Source: Chersky-840 sp963794615 (GTDB lineage: Bacteria > Actinomycetota > Acidimicrobiia > Acidimicrobiales > UBA8190). From it: a stretch of 64,000 bases of DNA. The position numbers were made by a program, and so were the translations under genes. Location of the stretch: positions 1-64,000 of the forward strand of contig CAWCEP010000010.1 of assembly GCA_963794615.1 (NCBI GenBank). Direction: 5' to 3'. Every line of letters starts with the position of its first letter. Positions within the stretch are counted from its first letter, which is position 1. Shown here piece after piece: positions 42,101 to 50,134 of this stretch. The notes under the pieces were generated by a model. That model was not told the origin of the DNA and made no database searches. It saw nothing but the letters and a program-made list of their open reading frames with translations.

Positions 42101-42967
42101 TTAGCAGGCGGCTCTGGTGGATGGTACCGGTGATCCGTTCCCCAGAGATTCACCTTGACGGAAATACGCGTCGGCTAAGCCCCCCAGGACGGTCGAGCCG
42201 GAAGGTGTGATCTCGTTTAGTCGGAGCCAGAACTCCCCGCCGTTGGCAGGAACATCGACGTGGATCGTTGGCAGGATCACAAAGCCACCAGGTAAAGCGA
42301 CAGCACTGGATGCGAATGTCCGTGATGAGACATCTTCTGGGCAGGGACCCAACCCCAGGGCGTAGGTACGACCAGGACTGGCACCCGTGACGATCGCGGT
42401 CAGGAATACGGTCGATGGAGTCTGCACCGATGTAAAGACAAGTGTTGCTCCCACTCCTTGCACCGTCGAGATAGCGCCAACGGTGGTCCCGTTGTTCCCG
42501 GTTGCTCGCTGAAGTAGATCGAGTACACCTTGCAACTCGCCCTGCAACTGTGTCTGCTGAGCGAGTGTGGACGATTGTGTCGCTGCGTTCTGGCGCTGGG
42601 TCGCCTGGAAACGTCGGTTGAGGATTTGCAGCGACACTTGGCTGTTAGCCAGCCGTGTCGTTGCCGATACCAGGGAGGAATGAGCCGTTCGCAGTTGGCC
42701 ACGGACGACGACATCGTTGATGGCAACCAGTACCAGGACCGTATCCAGGGCGAGCAGGATCAAGATCAGCCCGAGGCGTCGTTCGAACACGGATCTTGGC
42801 CAAGAAATCGATCGAGTACTTGAAGGGGAGGCTGAATCAACTGGTCTTTCGGGGTCACGGGCCTGAGAGGCGTCGCCTTCAGTTTCCTCCTGGAGCGGAG
42901 CCGCACACTTTGGGCAGAAGGTCCAACTGGGGGCGGTGGGAGTCCCACACCCCGAACAGCGATTCAT
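42101..42967 (-). CDS. zinc-ribbon, single-TM, coiled-coil membrane protein
   Basis: The protein has 288 residues. MNRCSGCGTPTAPSWTFCPKCAAPL is a four-Cys zinc ribbon at the very N-terminus. A 35-residue linker follows, then the helix LGLILILLALDTVLVLVAI. A coiled coil (SSLVSATTRLANSQVSLQ and so on, rich in Gln) and a C-terminal beta-sandwich (GATLVFTSVQTPSTVFLTAIVTG) complete it. The ribbon would be cytoplasmic and the beta domain outside. No family is recognised; actinobacterial proteins of this layout are common and uncharacterised. Confidence 0.78.
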   Translation of the reverse strand: MNRCSGCGTPTAPSWTFCPKCAAPLQEETEGDASQARDPERPVDSASPSSTRSISWPRSVFERRLGLILILLALDTVLVLVAINDVVVRGQLRTAHSSLVSATTRLANSQVSLQILNRRFQATQRQNAATQSSTLAQQTQLQGELQGVLDLLQRATGNNGTTVGAISTVQGVGATLVFTSVQTPSTVFLTAIVTGASPGRTYALGLGPCPEDVSSRTFASSAVALPGGFVILPTIHVDVPANGGEFWLRLNEITPSGSTVLGGLADAYFRQGESLGNGSPVPSTRAAC

Positions 42968-43198
42968 GGCCTTCTCCTTTCAATGAGGAGCGTCGAGCCG
43001 CTGCCATGGTGGCCTATTGAAGAGGATCTCACAAGATACTTGCGGCCGGAGCGCGTGCGGGATCCGTCATCCCCAGCACCCGCTACCCGCCCGACCCGAT
43101 CTCCTCGACCTATCGGTTGCGTTCCCGAGGCGCCTTGGCAGCCAGGTCGTAGTTCCCCCTGATGGCAGCGTCGTCTCCACGGGTGCAAAATCGTGTTC

Positions 43199-43816
43199 AT
43201 GGGTATCTACCACGACCAAATTCTGCCGAGAGTTCAGAACAGGGTGATGGGGGTCGAACGACTACACGAGGCGCGTACCCGCGTTTGTGAAGGACTGGAA
43301 GGCGCGGTGGTGGAAATCGGGTTCGGTACCGGCCTAAATGCGTTCTATTACACGCCCAAGATCACGAAGCTCGTCGCCATCGAGCCGTCGAAGGTGTGTA
43401 TGAAGATCGCAGAACCGCGTATCGCCAAGTCACCCATCCCAGTCGAGTATGGCGGCCTGACGGGCGAGCATCTCGACCTCCCGAGCGGGGAGTTCGACGC
43501 GGCGCTGTCGACGTGGACACTGTGCACGATCCCGAACATGAACGCCGCACTGGCAGAGGTCAGGCGCGTCCTGAAGCCGGGTGGCGTGTTCCATTTCGTC
43601 GAGCATGGTCACGCGCCTGACCCCTCGGTGGCCCGTTGGCAGGCCAGGATCGAACCACCCTGGAAGCACATAGCGGGCGGATGCCACATCACCCGGCGCA
43701 TCGCCGAGGGCATCGGGCGTGCCGGTTTCGATATCCAGAAGCTCGATACCTACTACTACAAGGGCGAGCCAAAGCCGATGGGTTACACCTACGAAGGCCG
43801 TGCGGTCAGCAGGTGA
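43199..43816 (+). CDS. class I SAM-dependent methyltransferase
   Basis: The protein has 205 residues. EGAVVEIGFGTGLNAFYY is motif I, VAIEPSKVCMKIAEPR the acidic loop, FDAALSTWTLCTIPNMNAALAEVRRVLKPGGVFHFVEHG motifs II to post III, and the C-terminus AEGIGRAGFDIQKLDTYYYKGEPKPMGYTYEGRA matches the UbiE-like/phospholipid-type methyltransferases of Actinobacteria. ATG 43199 or GTG 43193 can start it. Confidence 0.9.
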   Translation: MGIYHDQILPRVQNRVMGVERLHEARTRVCEGLEGAVVEIGFGTGLNAFYYTPKITKLVAIEPSKVCMKIAEPRIAKSPIPVEYGGLTGEHLDLPSGEFDAALSTWTLCTIPNMNAALAEVRRVLKPGGVFHFVEHGHAPDPSVARWQARIEPPWKHIAGGCHITRRIAEGIGRAGFDIQKLDTYYYKGEPKPMGYTYEGRAVSR

Positions 43817-43882
43817 TGGTCACTGGCGGCTGAGGGTGGGGAAGCCACCGGGGCAGACGTCCCATGAGCGGTTCTCCCTCCC

Positions 43883-44111
43883 TCACCAGTAGGTCGCGAC
43901 GGGACGGATCTCGATCGTGCCTCCGTGACGGGCGGCTGGGATCCGCGCTGCCAGGTCGATGGCAGCGTCGAGGTCGTCGGCCTCAAGGATGAGATAGCCG
44001 CCAACGCGTTCGCTCAGGTACGGACGCCCGGGTCACGGTCTTGCCATCTCGCACCTGCACGGTGGTGGCGTCCTGAGGCAGTCCAAGCGGCAGGCCGGGT
44101 CCCCTGAGCAT
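43883..44111 (-). pseudogene. YCII-related protein, truncated and frameshifted
   Basis: Reading the minus strand from ATG 44111 gives LPQDATTVQVRDGKTVT. After an indel near 44030 the next frame gives PYLSERVGGYLILEADDLDA and, further on, RHGGTIEIRPVATYW, ending at TGA 43885. This is the C-terminal two-thirds of a YCII/DGPF-type ferredoxin-fold protein (RDGKT-x-x-T-DGP, GGYxLxEADDLDAA, G-x-IEIRPV). The N-terminal ~45 residues are missing. Such proteins often accompany ECF sigma factors. Confidence 0.65.
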
Positions 44112-44241
44112 TTTGGCCCTTTGTGACAGCAACGCGAACAGACCCGTAGGTCTTGGCATCCCTCGCTGGGTTTGTGCTCAACTTTCGACGAACACCCGAA
44201 CGGAGGTTCGCCTTCCTCCCCTGATGGGTAGGTGCCACGAC

Positions 44242-45276
44242 ATGAATATCTCTCGGATCGCCAAGCTAAGCGGAGTGATGGGCGTGGTGGCAACAGGGCT
44301 CCCGCTCACCCTCGGCGTACTGGCCGCGTCCCCGTCGCCGGCATCAGCGTCTGGGGCGATATCCGCCGTCGACGTCACCGGGCCTCTACCCGCCGCGACT
44401 CTCGGTCGGAGGTACGAGGTCCGGCTCATCGGTGGAGGAGGCTCGTCGTACAGACTCGGCCAGCGCGGGGCGTTGCCAAAGGGCATCAGGCTGCATTCTG
44501 GCGGACTGCTGTCGGGGAAGCCAAAGAAGAAGGACCTTCCGGGGGAATATGCGTTCACGGTGCAAGACGGGTCGAACATCTTCTCTGAGACCCTGGCGTT
44601 GGTCACCGCGACTGGTGGGAACTGCACTCATCCTGTTTGGTCGAGCAGTCAGTCCAAATGGACATATGACGTCAAAGTCAACGACGGTGAGTATTGGTCG
44701 GTAAATAACGATACCTGGAGTGGTTCACATGGACCGCAGACTATCCACGTCTGCAACCAGGCGAGCTGGTACGCCGTATCGGACCAGCCGAACAACGGGG
44801 GCGCGGTCGAGACGTACCCGGACACCGAGTACGACATCCGTGCCCGGAACAACCCGTCTACGAAACCTATTTCGCAGTACAACTCGATCAGTTCGACGTT
44901 CTCCGAGGATTACCCGTCCGCTGGCTCCTGGGACGCCGCCTATGACTTGTGGCTCAACAACTGGGGCATCGAGACAATGATCTGGAACCAGTGGTCGGGC
45001 ACACAGGATTATTTGCCGGACCAGGCGAAGATCTCACTTAGTTTGGGCGGCGTGCCCTACAAGTTCTACGACAACGGCGGCGAGCTGATGTTCTTCAGAC
45101 AGAGTCAGGTGACTTCGGGTTCCGTGGACATCCTGGCCGCCTACGACTGGCTCGTGCAGAAGGGCTACATCAGTGCGAGCGACGCGCCAACCCAGCTGGA
45201 GTACGGCGTCGAGATCTGCTCGACCAACGGGAACGAGACGTTCCCCATGACCGGCCTTACATTCAAAACGAGCTAA
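44242..45276 (+). CDS. secreted GH12-like glycoside hydrolase with N-terminal Ig-like domain
   Basis: The protein has 344 residues from ATG 44242. Residues 1-37 are a signal peptide (LSGVMGVVATGLPLTLGVLA, cut after ASAS). Residues 40-115 form a putative-Ig module (VTGPLPAATLGRRYEVRL, GLLSGKP). The C-terminal domain resembles GH12: DAAYDLWLNNWGIETMIWNQW with a candidate nucleophile Glu244, and YGVEICSTNG with a candidate acid/base Glu324. Family enzymes cleave beta-1,4-glucan or xyloglucan. A strong hairpin terminator follows at 45329. Base composition looks slightly lower in GC than the flanking genes. Confidence 0.75.
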   Translation: MNISRIAKLSGVMGVVATGLPLTLGVLAASPSPASASGAISAVDVTGPLPAATLGRRYEVRLIGGGGSSYRLGQRGALPKGIRLHSGGLLSGKPKKKDLPGEYAFTVQDGSNIFSETLALVTATGGNCTHPVWSSSQSKWTYDVKVNDGEYWSVNNDTWSGSHGPQTIHVCNQASWYAVSDQPNNGGAVETYPDTEYDIRARNNPSTKPISQYNSISSTFSEDYPSAGSWDAAYDLWLNNWGIETMIWNQWSGTQDYLPDQAKISLSLGGVPYKFYDNGGELMFFRQSQVTSGSVDILAAYDWLVQKGYISASDAPTQLEYGVEICSTNGNETFPMTGLTFKTS

Positions 45277-45328
45277 ACGGCGATTGGCCCCGAGGGTCCC
45301 GTTTAGGTTGCATAGAGTCGGTCTGAAC

Positions 45329-45360
45329 AGAAACCGCCGGCCCGAAGGTTGGCGGTTTCT
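45329..45360 (+). terminator. rho-independent terminator of the GH12-like gene
   Basis: AGAAACCGCC (45329-45338) and GGCGGTTTCT (45351-45360) form a perfect 10-bp stem with a 12-nt loop, followed by TCATTT. It lies 53 bp after the stop of the GH12-like gene. Being symmetrical, it could also stop minus-strand transcription of the broken paralogue. Confidence 0.75.
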
Positions 45361-45419
45361 TCATTTCGAGGGGTGGCGGAGAGTCAAAGACTCGTCGCCA
45401 CATCCAACAATGGGCTCTC

Positions 45420-45707
45420 ATGAAGACTGCGGACTTCTTTGGGATGGTCACGAAACTTCCTGGCCATCCGGCCCAGGCGAGATGGATGTCTTTGGGACGC
45501 ACCAAGTGCATTTTGGTCACAAACAGCTCGAACACCTCTTGCGTCTCCCACACGTCGACCAAGCAGAGCCCATCTTCAGTCTTGGGCCGCCCAGCAAAAC
45601 AGGACGCCAGTCGGGGTCGGGCCGCCGGTCAGGTAACCGAGATCCTCCTCGACAATGTCTTGGTAGTGTCTGAACGTGACGCCCCGGAAATCCGCTGGTA
45701 CGGCGAG
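45420..45707 (-). pseudogene. ABM-like small protein, broken copy
   Basis: The minus strand reads LAVPADFRGVTFRHYQDIVE, then GGPTPTGVLFCWAAQD, then, after one extra base at about 45580, EDGLCLVDVWETQEVFELF. It aligns along its length with the intact copies at 4017, 45888 and 60766 (for example HWVTTTEDGICIVEVWESREAF). The start codon position holds CTC instead of ATG, and the closing HNY motif is absent. It is inverted relative to the intact copy 180 bp away. Confidence 0.75.
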
Positions 45708-45887
45708 CGCCTCCGGAACTTCCGAACCCCACCGGTCGACTCGGAGCCAGCATCGCGCCAACGACCTGGTCCGTCGATTGGGACCAGGGTGGGAATCCCA
45801 GAAGCGAACCTGCCAAGAGGCTGCACTCCCGGGCGGAGCAGTTTCGGACGGTCCGGTCGTGCCCTGGCCATCCCGGCGGGAGTTCTG

Positions 45888-46187
45888 ATGGCAGTTGCAG
45901 TTCAGATCGACGTACCGGGTGTCACGATCCAACAGTACGACCTTGCCATCGAAGTCGCCGGGTTCTTGCGCGGGGGACCACTACCAGTCGGCGGACTGTT
46001 TCATTGGGTTGCCAAGACGGACACGGGCATCCGCATCGTCAACGTGTGGGCCTCACGCGATCTATTCGATGAGTTCGCCGAGACGCAAGCCGCCATCATC
46101 GAGGAGATCGGGGTGGATCCGACATCCCTCGCGGTCCAGTTCTTGGATGTGCACAACTACCTTCGTGGTACTAACTGGCGGGACTAA
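45888..46187 (+). CDS. small ABM-like protein, copy 2
   Basis: The protein has 99 residues: MAVAVQIDVPGVTIQQYDLA, GFLRGGPLPVGGLFHWVA, IRIVNVWASRDLFDEFAETQ, ending FLDVHNYLRG. Same length and motif order as the copy at 4017. It is followed 4 bp later by a TetR-family gene, with which it probably forms an operon; this suggests that at least this copy belongs to a regulated response. Ferredoxin-like fold; reaction unknown. Confidence 0.8.
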   Translation: MAVAVQIDVPGVTIQQYDLAIEVAGFLRGGPLPVGGLFHWVAKTDTGIRIVNVWASRDLFDEFAETQAAIIEEIGVDPTSLAVQFLDVHNYLRGTNWRD

Positions 46188-46191
46188 TAGG

Positions 46192-46917
46192 ATGCTTTCC
46201 GACACGCCGCGAACGCCTCAACCTTCCCTGACTGAGGAGCACAGCCAGCTCACTCAGTCGCGGATCCGACAGGCAGCCATGCAGGTAGTCGCCCGCCGTG
46301 GGTTCGAAGCAACGGTCCTCGAGATTGCTGAGTTATCGGGCGTGAGCCCCCGGACCATCTTCCGCCGTTACAAGAGCCAGAGCGCCCTGATCGCGGCCAC
46401 GCTACAGGACATGTTCGAGGCGGGGAACCGGCCGATCGACGGCCTGCCGCAACCCAGTGACGACCTCGACGGTTGGTTAGGGGTGTTGACGTTGACGCTG
46501 CACACGAGAGGCGTCCAGATCTTCGGCGTGGTGATCTGGGACTTGCTGCAAGGGCCCGGGGCCGCTCTCCCTGCGGCGATTTCGGAGATCATCGAGGCCC
46601 AGGTCGTGTTCCGACGCCACGCGGTCCAGCACTTCACCGAGGTCGCCTGGCAGGCCGCTGGAGGGAAAGGTCAAGCTCCCGACTCGCTGGCGTCGGAATT
46701 CACCGTGCAACTGTCGCCGTTTACGACCAGGACGCTAATGCTCGAGCGGGATCAAACCCCTGCCCAGATCGCTGCCCTGAGCGCCGATGTCCTGAAGACT
46801 CTCCTCGAGCGCGCCGTGGACGAACGGAACCAGGCGCATCCCGATATCTCTGGCGCCGCGAGTGCAGGCGAGACCGAGAACCGAGCGGCCGCCGACAGAG
46901 GTCGAAAAGCCCATTGA
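46192..46917 (+). CDS. TetR-family transcriptional regulator
   Basis: The protein has 241 residues from ATG 46192. The helix-turn-helix is SRIRQAAMQVVARRGFEATVLEIAELSGVSPRTIFRRYKSQSALI. The C-terminal domain has a long insertion rich in Gln/Glu and ends with a basic tail (ENRAAADRGRKAH). It lies 4 bp after the ABM-like gene. I see no palindromic operator in the short region upstream of the ABM-like gene. Confidence 0.88.
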   Translation: MLSDTPRTPQPSLTEEHSQLTQSRIRQAAMQVVARRGFEATVLEIAELSGVSPRTIFRRYKSQSALIAATLQDMFEAGNRPIDGLPQPSDDLDGWLGVLTLTLHTRGVQIFGVVIWDLLQGPGAALPAAISEIIEAQVVFRRHAVQHFTEVAWQAAGGKGQAPDSLASEFTVQLSPFTTRTLMLERDQTPAQIAALSADVLKTLLERAVDERNQAHPDISGAASAGETENRAAADRGRKAH

Positions 46918-47028
46918 GCGGGCGATGACGGCTCCACTTGAACAACCGATATGCCCCGACGTAGTGTCGCTGCCGACATTGGCGCCCCGATGGGGGTGGC
47001 AAAGGCCAAGGATTGGTGCAGTAGCGAC

Positions 47029-47069
47029 TCGGGACCCTGTGCGCCATGCCGATTCGGACCGGCGTAGTC
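47029..47069 (+). repeat. intergenic palindromic repeat, copy A (left arm)
   Basis: TCGGGACCCTGTGCGCC followed by ATGCCGATTCGGACCGGCG. It matches the left arms of copies B, C, D and G (consensus TCGGGATCTCGTGCGCC), and its right end runs into the -10 box of the DinB gene at 47065. Confidence 0.55.
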
Positions 47070-47070
47070 T
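47065..47070 (+). promoter_or_regulatory. -10 box of a probable leaderless promoter
   Basis: TAGTCT (TANNNT) ends 7 nt before GTG 47078 and there is no ribosome binding site. It overlaps the end of palindromic repeat A. Confidence 0.45.
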
Positions 47071-47077
47071 TGGCTCG

Positions 47078-47629
47078 GTGGACCATGAAACTTGTGGCGC
47101 GTGTGGCTTTGACGGAGCCAGCTATGACGACATTGCCTTGCTTGGGGCGCTCCGCAGTTTGGGATCGACTTGGCGTGCGCTCATCGACACCTGCGGTGGG
47201 GCACTTCGGGTTCGTCCCGAGCCCGAGGTCTGGAGTGCGCTCGAGTACGTAGCGCACAGCCGAGATGTCACCGCCTTACACGCCTTCGGGGTCGAACAAG
47301 CTCTGACCGCTGAGGAGCCGAGATTTCCAGCTGTAGAGGGTGAGGCGTTGATCCAGTCTGGGGCGATGTCGTATCGCGACGCCGACCCGGATCAGGTCGT
47401 CGATACGTTGGAGGGCGAAGCGACCCGTCTGGCTCTGCTCGCCGACGACGCGGGGACTCAGACTTGGTCGCGTGGACTGACGATTGGTGGGTCACGTATG
47501 GACGTGCGCCGACTCCTGGAACACGCGCTCCATGATTCCCTTCATCATCTCATCGACGTGGAGGAAGGTCTGAGCGTGATTCACGCCCGACGACAGGCGG
47601 ACGCGAAATCAGCCGACACCCCATCCTGA
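47078..47629 (+). CDS. DinB-fold metal-binding protein
   Basis: The protein has 183 residues from GTG 47078. ETCGACGFDGASYDD carries a C-x2-C pair, followed by EPEVWSALEYVAHSRDVTALHAFGV and, near the end, DVRRLLEHALHDSLHHLIDVEEGL. The three His clusters (AHSRDV, EHALHDSLHH) are the DinB metal ligands. The N-terminal Cys pair is a familiar extension in actinobacterial members, whose role may be thiol (mycothiol) chemistry. I chose the GTG because of the TANNNT box 7 nt upstream; an upstream extension to 46862 is low-complexity. Confidence 0.85.
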   Translation: MDHETCGACGFDGASYDDIALLGALRSLGSTWRALIDTCGGALRVRPEPEVWSALEYVAHSRDVTALHAFGVEQALTAEEPRFPAVEGEALIQSGAMSYRDADPDQVVDTLEGEATRLALLADDAGTQTWSRGLTIGGSRMDVRRLLEHALHDSLHHLIDVEEGLSVIHARRQADAKSADTPS

Positions 47630-47708
47630 ACGTGCCGGTTGCGATCGGCTCCCTTGCCAGAGTCGAGGTTCAGTCGGGACAACCGCGCAAAATCGTGACT
47701 CCCGTTCT

Positions 47709-47756
47709 CCACGGGACGATCTGGGCGCCCGAGTCAGGGCAATCCCGACCCGCTGG
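47709..47756 (+). repeat. intergenic palindromic repeat, copy F
   Basis: Contains ACGGGACGATCTGGGCGCCC then GAGTCAGGGCAATCCCGACC. Its right arm is close to those of copies B, C and E. CGGGA and TCCCG pair at the ends and GGCGCC is self-complementary in the centre. It lies between the convergent DinB and receiver-like genes. The same gap ends with CCGTTCCCAATCAG, which recurs next to copy C. Confidence 0.55.
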
Positions 47757-47822
47757 CCCTCTCAGGCCATCACGGTCCCGGCAGTAGAGCCGCTCGTCGA
47801 ACGGGCATTGCACCGTTCCCAA

Positions 47823-48356
47823 TCAGCGCTCCGCGACAATGGGAGCGACGTACCTTGCTGCCGTAGCCTCCTCGGAACTCTCTCCGGGCAATGCCTCCAG
47901 GGCGAACTCGACCGAGTCGAGAAGCGTTCGGTTCGTCACGGGCATCCGGGTGGCCCCCCAGCGGCCCTCGAACAGGGGTGCAAAGCGTGCAAGTTCCTCC
48001 GCCGGAGCCTCGATGATAAACGGGGTCTCGGGGTGAAGGTACCGGAGCCCGGCGACGACCTCCCGCGAAGGCTTGTCGTCAAGATCGAGCGAGGTCACCA
48101 CCACGTCGGCATAGCAGACGAGATCGCAAAGCCCACAGGCAACGAGCGGACACCGTCGTGGTCGTGAGCCTGCGGGCCCAGGGCACCATGACACCTCATA
48201 CCCGTGCTCCTCAAGAAGACGCCACGACGCGTAGGCCTCGACGACGTCGGGTTCTTCGATGAGTACACGGGGTCGGGTGTGTCCAGGTCCGATGGCGCCA
48301 CCTCGTGGCTGCCAACGACGAGCCCAATCCCTTCCCAGCCACCTGTGATTCCACAT
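47823..48356 (-). CDS. receiver-like alpha/beta protein of unknown function
   Basis: The protein has 177 residues from ATG 48356. After a Trp/Arg-rich N-terminus (MWNHRWLGRDWARRWQPRGG) it has RPRVLIEEPDVVEAYASWRLLEEHGYEVSWCPG, CYADVVVTSLDLDDKPSREVVAGLRYLHPETPFIIEAP. This is the strand-helix rhythm of response-regulator receiver domains, with EEPD in place of the acidic pair and SLDLDD at the phospho-acceptor strand. Cys-rich middle (CPLVACGLCDLVCY). Phosphorylation is uncertain. Confidence 0.65.
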   Translation of the reverse strand: MWNHRWLGRDWARRWQPRGGAIGPGHTRPRVLIEEPDVVEAYASWRLLEEHGYEVSWCPGPAGSRPRRCPLVACGLCDLVCYADVVVTSLDLDDKPSREVVAGLRYLHPETPFIIEAPAEELARFAPLFEGRWGATRMPVTNRTLLDSVEFALEALPGESSEEATAARYVAPIVAER

Positions 48357-48623
48357 TGCCACCCTCCTTGCCCAACCTGACTGAGTTCCCCCTGGCAGCA
48401 TCAACCCGGAACCTGGCAGAAAGTAGAGGCTTTCGTCCCAGTCTCCCGATCGACTCGATGCCTCGACACGCGGAGCGCGGCACCCCCATGATCCCGCAAG
48501 ACAGATCGCCGAATGAGGTCTGTAGAGGTCAACCGCGATGTTCTTCTTGGTGGCGCTGTGGCTCTCTGGCACACCTGTCGTCCAAAGACTCGTACGGGTT
48601 AGTCCCGGTCGGGTTGAAAGAGC

Positions 48624-48689
48624 GACGGGGTGCAGATCCGCTGTCGAACGCCCCGCCAAGGCCGTTCGATGGATCGCCTGCACCCCGTC
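48624..48689. repeat. 66-bp palindromic element, copy 1
   Basis: It begins GACGGGGTGCAG and ends CTGCACCCCGTC (12-bp perfect terminal inverted repeats), with an inner pair TCGAACG / CGTTCGA. In the opposite orientation it is 64 of 67 positions identical to the copy at 61556-61622. It sits directly at the 3' end of the minus-strand gene at 48688, whose stop codon overlaps its edge. Confidence 0.85.
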
Positions 48690-48942
48690 AGCCGAATCCC
48701 CTGGGCGCGAAGGGGGCGTGTCCAGGAGACGGCCAAGGATCAAGGGATGCCCCGACGAGCATCCTGTTGTGCCAATCACGCTCCTCATTCTCGGTGAGTT
48801 CGTCGAGATAACGAAATGCGCTGACAGCGCCCGTGTAGCGAGCAACGATGCCCTCTCTGCGCAGTCCGGCGTCGGGGAGACCAAGCGCTGCCCGGGCATC
48901 GGCCAGCGCCTCGGCCAGATACCACTGGCCCTCTTGCTTCAT
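48688..48942 (-). CDS. small conserved hypothetical protein
   Basis: The protein has 84 residues from ATG 48942: QWYLAEALADARAALGLPDAG, VARYTGAVSAFRYLDELTENEERDWHNRMLVG. The acidic amphipathic helices look like a folded small protein; no family is recognised. It ends within the edge of the 66-bp palindrome and is divergent from the gene at 48966. Confidence 0.55.
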   Translation of the reverse strand: MKQEGQWYLAEALADARAALGLPDAGLRREGIVARYTGAVSAFRYLDELTENEERDWHNRMLVGASLDPWPSPGHAPFAPRGFG

Positions 48943-48965
48943 GCAGACAAGGTTATGACTTGCAC

Positions 48966-49394
48966 ATGGTTCGGATCTGGGCGGACGAGGACCGGCGTTC
49001 CAGACCACGCACTAACAGCGATCCGTGCCTCATACCGGCTCCGACCCCTGCCCAAGTCCGTGTGATCGCGAGTGGCCTGAGGATGGGGAGGGCTCGCCTC
49101 GTCCTGAAAGGTGCCATCAGACCCTGGTGCAGAGGCGTCTTGAGCTTCATCGTAAGCAATGTGTCCCTGGGAGCCCAGATCGAGAGCATCGCTTGCCGTC
49201 TCGCTGAAGGCGACGACAGTCGCCTGACGTGGTTCGTGATCACCGACACCGACGGCATGGAGGAGCACCGCCAAGGGACGCTCTTGGACGCAAGTACGCT
49301 GGCACGGGAGCATGGCCTGGCGATCGTCCCAACGTTGGGCGGATGGTTCCGATGGATGCGAGATGCAGGCACCTGGTGGGTGCCAGAGCCATAG
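48966..49394 (+). CDS. hypothetical protein, C-terminus related to the 61-aa protein at 62287
   Basis: The protein has 142 residues from ATG 48966. The first 65 residues are Arg/Pro-rich and may be partly non-coding. The C-terminal part reads LTWFVITDTDGMEEHRQGTL, then LAREHGLAIVPTLGGWFRWM, and its end resembles VDAAALAQASGMKLVPTRDG of the protein encoded at 62287. No known domain is recognised. A start further inside (after about residue 60) is possible. Confidence 0.45.
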   Translation: MVRIWADEDRRSRPRTNSDPCLIPAPTPAQVRVIASGLRMGRARLVLKGAIRPWCRGVLSFIVSNVSLGAQIESIACRLAEGDDSRLTWFVITDTDGMEEHRQGTLLDASTLAREHGLAIVPTLGGWFRWMRDAGTWWVPEP

Positions 49395-49447
49395 GCCGTT
49401 CATTTGCGGGCGACCATCTTGTCGCTTCATTGCGCCACAATGTCTGT

Positions 49448-49930
49448 ATGCCCATCCCAGCAGACCCCGTTGGCTCCAACGACGTAGCTTCCACAGTGCT
49501 CATATTCTTCAGGCAAGTCCATGACCAGATCAGAGAGGAGATCGAGGGTCTCGATGATCCCGGTCTAAACTGGACGCCGGACCCTGGGGCAAACAGTGTT
49601 GCCACGATAATCACTCATATAGTCGGGTCCGAAGCCGAGACGCTCCGAACGGTGGCGGGCATTGCCGATCACCGAGACCGTGAGGCCGAGTTCCTTCACC
49701 CATTGCGATCGTTGGCGCAGGCCTCCTACGCCCTTCATCAGGCCGACGGCTTGATCACCGAGATCGGACCGCAGATCAACAGTCGTCGTCTCCGTGCTCG
49801 TGTGTCCCTGCCGACGCTCCCTCCCGGCGAGCGACGTTCCGGGCTCACTTGGCTGGTCGGCAACTACGGACATGCCCGAGAGCATGTCGGCCAGATCCAG
49901 CTAACAAAGCAGCTATACGCCTCGGCATGA
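49448..49930 (+). CDS. DinB-fold protein
   Basis: The protein has 160 residues from ATG 49448. TVLIFFRQVHDQIREEIEGLDDPGLNWTPDPGANSVATIITHIVGSEAETL is the DinB opening (bundle helix 1, W-x-P-x-x-x-x-NS, helix 2 with metal His), and GLTWLVGNYGHAREHVGQIQLTKQL the closing helix with H-x-x-EH-x-GQ. The usual metal site of two His per closing helix is present. Such proteins often carry thiol-dependent activities; substrate unknown. Confidence 0.85.
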   Translation: MPIPADPVGSNDVASTVLIFFRQVHDQIREEIEGLDDPGLNWTPDPGANSVATIITHIVGSEAETLRTVAGIADHRDREAEFLHPLRSLAQASYALHQADGLITEIGPQINSRRLRARVSLPTLPPGERRSGLTWLVGNYGHAREHVGQIQLTKQLYASA

Positions 49931-50134
49931 CCTCTCAGAAGGTGCCCCGCGTTGCTCTCTGACGACGACGGTTTGGGTCGCAGGTTCGGGGACTCGAGGC
50001 GCCAACGGCGCTTCACTTAGCCGGCCGTGACCGGGAGGCCCGACTCCCAGCTGTCCCTTCTTGTTGCTCTGCGTTGAGTACGTGGCTCTTCTTCCGCATG
50101 AAGTGGCGGGCCACCGTGGTCAGCGCGGTGGGAG
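49931..50134. other. convergent intergenic gap with a weak repeat-like sequence
   Basis: TTCGGGGACTCGAGGCGCC near 49985-50003 loosely resembles the left arm of the intergenic palindromes A-G, followed by AACGGCGC. No gene is supported. Confidence 0.3.

Noticed and set aside
42968..43192. Possible RNA gene in the gap between the zinc-ribbon protein and the methyltransferase
   Set aside because: No cloverleaf, no CCA-ending acceptor stem and no strong hairpin with a T-run could be found by eye.
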